Source: Beta vulgaris subsp. vulgaris (lineage: Eukaryota > Streptophyta > Magnoliopsida > Caryophyllales > Amaranthaceae). From it: 64,000 bases of DNA. The translations under genes were made by a program, and so were the position numbers. Within the stretch, counting starts at the first letter, position 1, and each line of letters starts with the position of its first letter. Below the pieces are notes generated by a model. The model searched no databases, was not told where the DNA came from, and saw only the letters and a list, made by a program, of their open reading frames with translations. Positions 23,821 to 33,922 of this stretch are shown in pieces. Location: positions 53,712,532 through 53,776,531 of the forward strand of contig NC_079204.1 in NCBI RefSeq assembly GCF_026745355.1, written 5' to 3'.

Positions 23821-24429
23821 TAGAGGTGTTCACTAAAAATCGAAACCGAAAAACAGTATCGAAATACCAAAATATCGGTCTAAATGGGTGCTTACTGTAA
23901 CGATAAAAAAAAGTTTCAACGACACGGTTACCGAACGATCAAATTAACGGTTACGATTATGATTTTTGAGTAAATGGTTAACCGGAATACCGATTTTTTT
24001 CTCTATTTAATTGTTGTGAAACATTTTCAAACAATTACATTAATTCTAATATTTGTTGCTAAGTTACAACAACTAGAGTAAGTATTTAATTACTTGAAAA
24101 CTCCAGTACTAATATAAACACTATAATTAGAAAATGAGGTGAATTATTAGTGTTAGTTATATTTTCCAACGGAATTATTATCCACTTTATAATACAATTT
24201 ATATTATAGTATATATAATATTAAAATATCTGCATAAAAATATTGAAAATATATAGTACATTAAATAAAACATAATAGTATAAATTAAATAACGGTTAAT
24301 GGTTGACCGCTTAAGCGGTAACTGATCTAAACGGATACGGTTATGGTTCGCAAAAAGAGCAAACTGAAATTTCCGTTTACCGAACCAAAATGTTATTTCC
24401 GGACAATTAACCATTCATGAACATCCCTA
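23821..24429. mobile_element. Non-autonomous hAT element with 8-bp duplication
   Basis: A 609-bp element flanked by perfect 8-bp duplications CCAATATG (23813-23820 and 24430-24437). The ends TAGAGGTGTTCACTAAAAAT and (complement of right) TAGGGATGTTCATGAATGG are typical hAT termini. Subterminal words such as ACGGTTA and CCGTTTACCG recur in both arms. There is no transposase. Confidence 0.92.
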
Positions 24430-24437
24430 CCAATATG

Positions 24438-25751
24438 CCATTCAGAAAATTAAATTCTGGTTTCAGATGCACCCACACTTGGCTAAGAATGGCCAACATG
24501 ATGTGCATATATGACAAAATGGAGCTTAAGTTGTTTGGTCCTTAGATAATCCCTCGAGTAATTTGCTCTGAGGCATTTGAGTTTTGATTTTTGAATAGCG
24601 ACAGTTTTATTCAACATAGTATGCTTTTGTGCACAGTATGGTCCGTAACCATTGGACCTGCCCTATGAAACTGTAGTAGTTGGGTCCAAAGAATTGAGGC
24701 CCTACAATGTAATTGTTGTGCATCTAAATATCAAATAAGATATTTCATGCTTATGAGTGGCAAATCTTAATGGACTCATGTCTGATAAGTAACCAAAAAA
24801 AAAAAAAAAAAAGTAGGAATGATTTTTTTTTTTTTTTATCAAAACAAGTTACTTATTGAGAACGAGCAACTTATTTGTTTACATTAAACCCCCAATTTCT
24901 TTATATACATTTAACCTTTATTTAGTGCAACTTAAAAAAATAATACTACTATTTTCTATTAGATGTAACATTTGAATATTTTAATCTATTCATCAAAAAA
25001 GCAAATGTTACATTTAAAAAACAAACAGAGGTAATATTGAATAAAATCAATTTTGATAACCAAAAATCATTTTCAATCAATAAAATGTAAAAGAGAAACA
25101 TATCAGAAATTAGTTTTAATTAGCAACAATCAATCTCAATTAGTCTAAGTCAATCTCAATTAGTAATATATTTTCAATTCAATGAACATTTTTTTGTACC
25201 CCATGGTAAGATGAAGGGCCGTGTTAAACCGAAAACTTTTGCAGGTTAACCCGACATGAGTTTGCGGGCAGACACTTTGAGAAATTGAGAGTGAGATGGA
25301 TGGTAAGGGGAAAACCTCTCTCAAAGTGTCCCTAATGAAGATATTAAACTCCTAACTTTGAGATTTGAATATTCTTTCCTTATCACTAGGTGAAGTTTAG
25401 TTTGATCAATTCAATGAACATGGCTTGATATATAAACTTATAAAATACTTTGACCAATATGGATGGTGTGTCCAATCTCATTCCAAGAAATGTGCTACTA
25501 ATTTAAGTCAAAATCCTGAACAATAGTAATAATGGGTTAGATCGACTTAGATTTTCTGAAGTCAAAGTCCACCTTTATTTGGATTGAAATTTCATTCTTA
25601 GGACTTAAATCGATTTTTCTTCTCCCCGAATTAAGATGGAATTAAGTCGAATTCAAACTATTTCTTCTTTTTTATTCTAAAGAGAAGAGGCCCAAAAACA
25701 AAATAAGTCGTATTCACACTATGTTATTACTCAATATCACTTTGATGGGAT
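24438..25751. other. Intergenic, no gene recognised
   Basis: Holds poly-A (near 24795) and poly-T (near 24825) tracts. A weak minus-strand tRNA-like patch near 25290-25400 could be an old SINE. No gene was recognised. Confidence 0.35.
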
Positions 25752-25754
25752 TAA

Positions 25755-26063
25755 GGGCCTGTTCTCTTCGGCATAAAATAGCTGAATTGAACTGATCTGA
25801 ACTGAACTGACCTGAACTGATCTGAACTAAACCGATCTGAACTGAATTGAATTGAACTGAACTGAATTGAACTGAACTGAAATGAATAGTGATATGTGAG
25901 AGTAAAAGTATTGTCAAGAGCTGAACTGAACTGAAATGGTCTGAACTGAACTGATCTGAACTGAACTGAACTGGTCTGAACTGAACTGATCTGAACTGAA
26001 CTGAATTGAATTGAATTGAGCTGAACTGAACTGAACTGAAAATAAGATGGGGAGAACATGCCC
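25755..26063. mobile_element. Short Tourist-like MITE, GGGCCTGTTCTC family
   Basis: A 309-bp deletion form with TAA duplications at 25752-25754 and 26064-26066. The termini are GGGCCTGTTCTCTTCGGCAT and (complement of right) GGGCATGTTCTCCCCATCTT. Almost the whole interior consists of TGAACTGAACTGATC-type repeats; the AT-rich centre of the long copies is missing. The open frames here are artefacts of this repeat. Confidence 0.92.
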
Positions 26064-26066
26064 TAA

Positions 26067-27142
26067 ATTCAAACTGACTTGACATCTTTGGACGACATCC
26101 CTCGTTACAACTCAATAGAACAACCGAAACAGTAATACATATAGAGTTAGAAAACTTTGTTCAATGTGCTAATTATTCATAATCCAACTTTATTGAAATA
26201 GAATGATGTTGCTTTATTTTTTTCTACTACAAGACCACAATCTTTTTGCATTAAAGATAACTTAATGATTAAGATGAGATTCCAAAAGTTGGAAAATACT
26301 GAATTCGTGTAATGCGGTTTGTTTGTAGTCAGATCAAGTGAACTGGCCCCTAAAATAGTTTGTAACACTATATAAGGTTATGTCTATAATTATCAGCAGG
26401 TGATGATTTTTATTCTCTGGGTGGGTTTGTGAATTGATGGCAACTGGCAACCCATGGGGTCATAATTTTTAGAACCAATAACTCAAACATATAATTAGAA
26501 CATTGACAATTAAACGAGGATTTTCATGGAGGAAATGTAACCTAGAAGCTGATCGAGTTACGTTCATTTTCCCTTTTTATATCGTTCTATATATAGCCTT
26601 GATTGACTATCCCCTCGAATGTTTCTGGGTCAAAATTATAATGATATGTCATTGCTTGAAACAACATTGTTTTGTATGAAGAGTAATTACTAATCACTTA
26701 TCACTAATCACTTGGTTGTATAACAAAGTTAATGGGAGTTTTTTTGACATGTAGAACCGTTACGTCACGTGGATATACAACCCTCTTTGCGATTCTGAAA
26801 AAATATGGGTAATTTGAAGATTAATGAAAAATAAAATTAACTTTTAAATATTCTGATTGCTTGAATTGAGAAGGATTTGGTTGTACCGCGTAAGATTTAC
26901 AACGATATATGTAGGGGATATTTTCTGCAAAGATGATAACCCACATGTGATGTGACATGCATGTGTCATGAGTAGGTGTCATTACGTTCAAGTTCATGAG
27001 TATAATTTATATATCGTGTTGTGTAACTGTAAACACCCTTCTCTTATTTATCGTTTCTTCAATAAAAATTATATATTTTTCTATGGGGTGTTATTGTCTT
27101 TTTTAAATCTTACCAATGTGTACCTTCACCTATTTCAAAATC
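26067..27142. other. Intergenic, no gene recognised
   Basis: AT-rich, without recognisable gene or element. Confidence 0.4.
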
Positions 27143-28327
27143 TTTTTTTTTTTTTGACATCGAAGAAATTTGCATTAATGAAAAAACGAAATTACAACCT
27201 AATGCTAAAAACAACCAAATAAACACAAAACCTAAAGTGAGCTGAACTTGCTCTTACACAACAACCGCCAAAACATAAATAACATAAACTAAAACAAAGT
27301 GGCTCGATCTGGTGGATGACGCTGCTTCTGGTGGATGACGATCGCCATAATTCGGCTAAACGTAATAGGAGGAGAGAGCTGATTTCACGAGCGGGGGAAC
27401 TAAGTACCAGCGAGATTATGAACTCACGACTAGACCAATGCCAGGGACCTGCTGTCACCTGGAATCCGATGGTCGAGTTTGTTGAGAAAATCACATTCTT
27501 GTGTGACTTCATACCCTTTTGGAAGGGTATTGCAGGCTTCTCCTGTGAGGAGAAGCGCAAAGAAGTGGACGCGTTGTAACCCTAATTGATAAATTGGGGG
27601 GCCGCCTTTAGATTTCGTTTTGTCAAGGCAATGATAAATGAAATCATTACCGAGTGAGAATGAAATCTAACCAAGGTTAGATTTCGAAGAACCATCCGAT
27701 TATTGAAATCGGGGAATCCAAACCCCAAACATGAATCGATTGCCACTCAAACCTTAACCAACGACATAGACAGATTGAAGTAACAATTACCACCATCATA
27801 ATAAACAACACCATACTAAGCCAACCAAAAAAACCTCGACAACGAAAGCAGTTAAGTAGACTTAACGTGGGTAAGGGGACGGACTACTAAGAGCCAGAGA
27901 AACTCCAGGGGAAGGGGGATAACGACACCACCACCGTGAGAAACTACGACCAGAACACTAAGGGGGAAGGGGAAGCCAACCACTGACAACAACACTAAGG
28001 GGGGAAAGGGGAGGGGAAACCCTGTAATTTTGCTTTACCAGTGCGATAACACTAAGGGGGGAAAGGGGAGGGGAAGACCTGTAACTTTACGTTGGTTTTG
28101 AAACAACACTAAGGGGGAAAGGGGAGGGGGAGGCCCAAACAAACCGGACAAAGGGGAGGGGAGGGGAGGCCCAAAACTGATAACTAAGGAGAGGGGGAGA
28201 CACCTAACCACGAAAACCAGGGGGAGGGGGAGGGAGAACCAAACCTAAACGAAGTCACGATGGTCGGGATACGGCGGAGATGGCGTGAGTGAGAAGATGC
28301 GACTGGAAAGTTGGCAACGAGCGACGG
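27143..28327 (-). mobile_element. Poly(A)-ended retroelement fragment, coding content unknown
   Basis: A poly-T tract at 27143-27155 is followed by a stretch whose complement ends TTCATTAATGCAAATTTCTT before the A-run, as in the 3' ends of plant LINEs. The body has no recognisable reverse transcriptase. Bases 27880-28240 contain a G-rich minisatellite-like series (ACACTAAGGGGGGAAAGGGG recurs about every 60-70 bp). The right end joins a 45-bp SCPL exon fragment. It is most likely a 5'-truncated non-LTR retrotransposon. Confidence 0.5.
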
Positions 28328-28372
28328 AAAAGCACGAGAGAACGTGCAGGTTGTGAATATGGAGCTTCATGG
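28328..28372 (-). pseudogene. 45-bp fragment of an SCPL exon
   Basis: These 45 bases are identical to 33984-34028, inside the last exon of SCPL copy 1, around the catalytic-His motif [10 protein letters not shown]. Copy 2 differs at several of these positions, so copy 1 or its ancestor is the source. Nothing else of the gene lies next to it. The fragment has the same orientation as the retroelement it abuts. Confidence 0.85.
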
Positions 28373-28644
28373 TTCTAAAAATGCTTCAGCATTATCCTTT
28401 ATCCCCACTATTAACTTTCATGAAATAAACTTCCATAATCTCATTTTGCTAATATAAACAAATATTATAAATAGCTAAAAATCTGCTCAAAGCGGGAGAA
28501 ATTAGATATATAATCCCCATTTAAACCTAGTCAATACACTTTATACCAAAAGGTTTAATCTAACTTAACGAGCTCCAAATCCAAAATGAGGTTTAAATTG
28601 TGCAAATCACCTCAATAATATAATACATTCACAATCTTAAAATA

Positions 28645-28804
28645 AGGATATGAGTTTGCTCAAGTGGGTAGGGCGCTCCCCCTTGGCCCCTGAAGTCAGG
28701 GGTTTGATCCTTACCCCCAGCATTATGTTGGGTATTTCCTTAGCATGCTATGCATGCCTTACCAGCCAATGTGTTGGTGTTTGGCAATAATATCAAGATA
28801 CATT
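28645..28804 (+). mobile_element. tRNA-derived SINE
   Basis: Contains a tRNA-like head with box A (TTGCTCAAGTGGGTAGGGC, near 28653) and box B (GGGGTTTGATCCTTACC, near 28698). The short matching flanks TTAAAATA at 28637-28644 and 28805-28812 may be the remains of a target duplication. It is not a functional tRNA gene because the stems do not close into a cloverleaf. Confidence 0.6.
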
Positions 28805-29040
28805 TTAAAATATAGAGTTTTTGCTGACATTATAAAAAAGATGATAGCTCAATATACATCTTTTTCAATCTAAAACACAAACTTTCTATAATTATTGACC
28901 CTATCTGACAATTAGCAGATAAACAATACTCCAAATTTCCATTTCCACTTTGAAACTTTGCCTCTCATACTTCTTTTACAAAACACCCCCATATCAAAAA
29001 GACAAAAACTAGTTCATGTACACAAATACACTACAAGAAG

Positions 29041-29306
29041 TAGCCCATAAAAAACACCAAACCAAACCCTAAAATGTGCTCAATCAAATAGCCCAATTCA
29101 ATCTTCCTAACCTCACTAGAGAATACTAGAACCTTCCATCTATCTTTTCATAAGGGCATTTCTGCAATTATCACTCAAATCAACATAAACCCCTTTTTTC
29201 CCAAAATCACTTAAACCCTAGTTTGAACTCAATTAGGGTTTTTCACTCTTCTAATTTTCTCTCTCCTCATCCTTCCCGTTTTCGTGCTTAGATTTTTCTC
29301 GCAAAA
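29041..29306 (+). promoter_or_regulatory. Promoter and leader of CPN10
   Basis: The stretch before the CPN10 start codon holds telo-box words (AACCCTAAAA near 29065, AAACCCTA at 29213-29220, and inverted TAGGGTTT at 29234-29241). Site II-like AGCCCA words lie near 29042 and 29090. This pairing is known from plant genes for ribosomal and mitochondrial proteins. A minimal heat-shock element AGAACCTTCC lies at 29128-29137. CT-rich leader sequence precedes the ATG. The assignments are by motif only. Confidence 0.5.
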
Positions 29307-31762
29307 ATGGCGAAACGATTGATGCCATTATTGAACAGAGTTTTAGTCGAGAAAATTGTCCCACCTTCTAAAACTACTGCTGGAATTTTACTACCTGAAA
29401 CCAGCTCTAAGGTATAATTTCTTCCATTTTTCTGATTTTGTTTGCTAAATTTTTTCGCTTGTTGTTTGCATCATTTCTTAAATATGTCTAATTTTTGTGG
29501 GTAATTCTTGTAAAATAGTTTTTTCCTCCAATTTTTGTTGGTTTATCTGTTGATTTTGTAATGAGTTTTATGCAAGTTGGTAGATTTGTTCCCGTTTTGA
29601 TTAATGTTACAGGAAATGCGAAATATAATAATGGGTTTATCTTCTTTTAGTTGAAATGAATGTTACATTGTTGGATTTGATTAAATTTTGGTTTTGGCAT
29701 TTTGTTGATGATAATGTTGGTATGATCTGTTAGTTATTTCATTTCTTGCGAAATTTGAGGAATACTATTTGAAGTAATTGTTTGCTTCTTCATAAAGAAG
29801 TTGAGTTATATTTTCAGCTTATACTGTACTATATACATTTTTCTAATATTTATGAAAGGGCTATGGCTGAGATTTATTGCTTGGCTTGGTTATGTAGCTC
29901 AATTCAGGAAAAGTTCTTGCTGTTGGACCTGGTCTTCGCGACAAGCAGGGAAATCATGTTCCTGTATCTGTGAAAGAAGGGGACACCGTGCTGCTGCCAG
30001 AATATGGAGGAACGACGGTGAAGCTCGGCGAGAAAGAGTAAGATTTTCGGTCTCCATGTGCTTATGATTGGGGTAGTTGATTTCTGTGTTAACCTACTAT
30101 ACTTTGAGTGCTTTAATGGTGGTTCGTTGAAATAACTCGCTGAATGATTCGAACGTTCGATTTTTCATGCTATATGTTAGCATGCTAGGGCTATATAAAC
30201 TAGCAAGATGAGAATTAAATCTGGATAAAAGTTGTAGCTTTAATAGATTTTCATGGACAAGTCATAATGATATGGTTTCCTTTTGTCATTTTGATTTTTT
30301 GCTTGGTGTTTGGGGGGGGGGGAGAGGAGGTCACTGCAGGGAGTGTATGTGTTATCAGTTCTTTTTCACTGAATGTATGGGGGTTCCTCCTTGCCTCCTT
30401 GGTGCATTGTTGAGTATATGAACGTATGTGAAAAAAGCCAAATGGTAAAAGTAAAACAAGTACTGAAGGAAATGTATCTCCTGCTGAATTTGATCTTGAT
30501 CTATGGATAATATAATGTAACCTCTAGATTTGCTGATAGAAAATTCCGATCATAAGTTCATAACTTTGACTAATTTGAGACACAGATCATGCTTTTCATT
30601 TTTGTTGATTTGTAGAATCCATTGGAATCCTAAAGCAAGAATCCCTTTGGAACTTTGGTGGAAAGGAGTTTACTAGTACTCTGTAGCATATACATAATTG
30701 ACTAGCATTTTGATTGAGTAGGCCCATATGCTAATCTCGAGTATTTTTTTGTAGAAGTAAACTAACTAGCGTATCTCCCCAATGTGCTCATTTCATCTAT
30801 TTACCATATATAAATGTGAAAAATTGAAAACCTTTCATGTGCAAAGGGAATTTTGACATGTAGATTTAAAGGATGGATCATTGTTTGGTGGGCTGAGATT
30901 TGTGGGTGGGGATTGGATTCAGCATAAGATGGATCCTCTGATTATGTAATGGGTTCTCTATATTTGTTTTTGTAGACTATTAATAAATTGTATGATTGAA
31001 ACAACCTTGCTGCTTGGTTTCTGCGGAAGGCTTAGTTCCTGAGCATCTCTTTAAGTGCTTGCATAAATTATATGGCATGGGTAACAAGGAGGGGCGGCAA
31101 AGGTCCATATGAATAATATGATGTATAAGATTTCTTGTTGTATGTTATGTAACATTGTCTCCCCCATCAAAGCTCAACATGTGAAAGGAAGGAAGAGAAT
31201 GTTTGGATTTCTTTCTGAGTTTTGGCTTAATGGATACTTTTACAGTAAATAAGGGGGCTTTCAAACCTAGTACTTCTATCAATTACTTCTTCCTTTCTTT
31301 GATTTAACAAGTTTTACTTTTGCACTAATCATATAATACTTTTTATTATTATTATTATTATTCATATAAGAACAAATCTTAGTATGTACCTATATATAAG
31401 ACGATGTTGTTGGATATATATATATAAACATATATATAAAAATATCATTTTGTATACTAATAATAGTCAGTTAAAGATGTTACTTATTGGAGAGTATGAT
31501 AGTCCAAAATGTTGCAATGAAAAAGAAATGAAGTATATAGAGAGAGAAACAATTGCTGGTTAGGTAACTCTTCTTTAAAATGCAGGTATTATCTAGTGCA
31601 ATGTAGTACTCCAAAATGTAATGAAGTTAATCAATTATGCTTATTTACTTCTCAGAACTTGAAAATATGCTGTTGGATTGTATTGCGATCTAATGATCTG
31701 CTATGGAATGCAGGTATCACTTGTACCGGGATGACGATATAATGGGAACTCTCCATGACTGA
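29307..31762 (+). CDS. CPN10: 10 kDa chaperonin, mitochondrial type (CPN10)
   Basis: Three exons, 29307-29411, 29898-30037 and 31714-31762, join to 97 codons plus stop, the normal length of the GroES/CPN10 family. All junctions follow GT-AG. The protein starts [17 protein letters not shown] and has the GroES mobile-loop region (about residues 20-35, [17 protein letters not shown]). It continues with [27 protein letters not shown] and the C-terminal [15 protein letters not shown]10 forms a seven-membered lid on CPN60 and assists folding of imported proteins in the mitochondrial matrix. The single GroES domain and lack of a long transit peptide fit the mitochondrial form rather than chloroplast CPN20. 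Intron 2 (1.7 kb) carries simple repeats, including (TTA)n near 31345. Nothing suggests a defect. Confidence 0.96.
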
Positions 31763-32929
31763 TATCATGGTGTCATTATCCTGCCTTGATCATCAAGTAT
31801 ATCTTATTCTAGGATTGTCTTACTTAGCACATTGTTCATGGTTTAGCTATCTTAAATTCAAGATTCGAGGTGGTAAATTTTGAAAGAACATGTTCTTATC
31901 GTGTCGCAGACACCTGAGTTTTTCTACTTGAATGAAGAAACACTCTCTTGGATCAAATATATCATATTTTAGTACGGTCTACAATCATGTTAAAAGTTTG
32001 TAGAATAACTAGCAAACTAAGAAATGACAGAAAACTCAACAAAAAAACTGTAGCTGTATTGTTCTTTATCAATGGCAATGAGTGGCTCTGTTCGATTGAT
32101 TGTCATCGAAGAACCAGTAACAGGTGCTTTGGAGGGAGTAGGATTCCGAGTAGGTTCAGATTCATTAACAGTCCTCCTGAAAGTAGGTTCAGATTCATTA
32201 ACCTTTCCTGGCAATTAGGATTTAGGAAGACATCCATCTGCAACTGCAAGTTCTTTTTGAGACGGCCTGCCTATTGAAATATTAGCCCAACCACTGGCAT
32301 AAATTGAAGTCTATCTTGAAAGAAAACTGGTAAAAAAAATTACATTCTTCAAAGAAATAAAGAGTAGTATTACTGTGTAATTTTTGAATTAACAAAGATC
32401 ATAAGTCTAGTTATTATTGAATAAGAAATAGAAGCTATTTTGACTGATGATATTTCATGGTAAACTGTGAACATTGTAATGCTAAGTGATCTATTTACTT
32501 CTGATGAAGTAATGAATGCAAAATATATCTAGTATCACACTTGGTTTCATAGTCTAATATCATTAGGTCTAAACTGAAAGTCTGGTTCTTATTGGTTCTG
32601 TCTGATTTATATGATTTGATTATACATGCAAGCGTAATGTATTATCTTGATCGGAGTTTTTTTTTGCATTGTAGCACTTGTAGAAACTAAATCTATACTA
32701 ATAGACTCAGGCTTCTAATACATGTTTATGATTTCATTAAAAGATATTAACAATGTGAAGCTAGTTTTGAATACATTCCTTTCAAATAAAATGTAAGAGA
32801 TTAACCAGCAATCCACTATGATTTCAATATTTAATATTTCAAAGTAAAACATAATAAAATCTTGTAATTATATGTAACTATTGAGACATAGGTGAAGCTT
32901 TTTGATCTCTAATACTTTTTATTAAGGTA
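31763..32929. other. CPN10 3' flank and SCPL copy 1 downstream region
   Basis: The first few hundred bases probably include the CPN10 3' untranslated region. GTAGGTTCAGATTCATTAAC occurs twice 34 bp apart (near 32151 and 32185). From about 32535 the sequence parallels 53992 onward (CACTTGGTTTC, then GGTCTAAACT), so this is the downstream flank shared by the two SCPL copies. It is interrupted in copy 1 by mobile-element debris between about 32690 and 33835. Confidence 0.55.
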
Positions 32930-33180
32930 ATAAGTGGTGGGAATGAGCCAAGCCTGCTCGCGAACTATTCGAGTTCGACTCGGTTAAAGCTTGGCTCGAG
33001 TGGGCTTGACTCAAGTTCGGGAAAGCGAGCCAAGTCCGAATCGTCTATGGCTTGACTCAAAAGCTTGTGAGCATGCTCGAAACTTCCTACTTAGGTGATA
33101 TTTATGTAAATTATTAAGTGTCTCACATCGAGCTCGAGCTGAGCTTTGTAATAACATTCTCTTATTCCAATTTCATTGAC
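32930..33180. mobile_element. Fragment of a hAT-type element with GAGCTCG arms
   Basis: It starts TAAGTGGTGGGAATGAGCC and continues with words shared with the left arm of the element at 39673 (CGAACTATTCGAGTTCGACT versus GAGCTATTCGAGATCGACT). No right end was found. It is absent from the matching flank of SCPL copy 2. Confidence 0.5.
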
Positions 33181-33339
33181 ATTGTTATTTTTATCCCAAT
33201 TTTTTGGAAATTTTTTAAAAATAATTTATCATGTCGTAATGCCATTATTTCAATTTCACACTAGAAATTATGAAAAACTAATAAAATCAATTATAAAACT
33301 TATGAGTAGTAATATATTTTGCTATTGTAACTATTCGGG

Positions 33340-33465
33340 GTATCACCTGCGCTAAAAATACTAGTTATATCTCTATTCTATAAGGCAACACATGGGGGAC
33401 ACCAAAAAATCTCTATTCTATCTCTATTATATAAAGCAACACATGGGGGACACCAAAAAATAGAA
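33340..33465 (+). mobile_element. Cluster of Helitron ends
   Basis: A CTAG/T 3' end at 33361-33365, preceded by a decayed short hairpin, is followed at once by Helitron-like 5' ends (TCTCTATTCTATAAGGC at 33370 and TCTCTATTATATAAAGC at 33421). The following words ACATGGGGGACACC are shared by both. It looks like successive Helitron fragments at one site. Confidence 0.5.
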
Positions 33466-33922
33466 AAATGAAAAAAAAAAAGTAAAAAGAAAGAAAGATG
33501 ATAACTAACTGTTTCATTTGAACGAAAAAAAAGGGGGAAAGTAGAACACTTAAACTCAACATCAGTTTTTTTAGAAAATTAAATGTAAAGATAGTTTTTC
33601 TATCCAATTAATTTTATTTTTTCTACTTTACGTGCATGTAAGACTAGTAATTAGATGAGGAAGCTGGCAGGAGAAAGTAAGAGAAACTAATTCACTGTAT
33701 TACAGAATAACTTGCGCTTACTGATATCCACTAACAACACAACAACAACCCACCAACTTGGGGTTATTCCAAACATCCTAAGTTACTCTGATAATAACTT
33801 CCTAAACGTACAAAACCACTAGCTCCGAAGCATATTTTCCCAACAGTACTCCTATATCATCATGTAGATAGTAAGTAAAACAGTAGTTTAATTTCTGATG
33901 GAAATTCTGTCTTTGGAAGAAT

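Noticed and set aside
25714..26115. Open frames of 102-133 codons rich in FSSVQFSS
   Set aside because: They are translations of the TGAACTGAAC array of a Tourist element, not a protein gene.
28655..28720. Possible tRNA gene (box A and box B spaced as in a tRNA)
   Set aside because: The acceptor and anticodon stems do not pair properly and possible duplications flank a longer unit, so a SINE explains it better.
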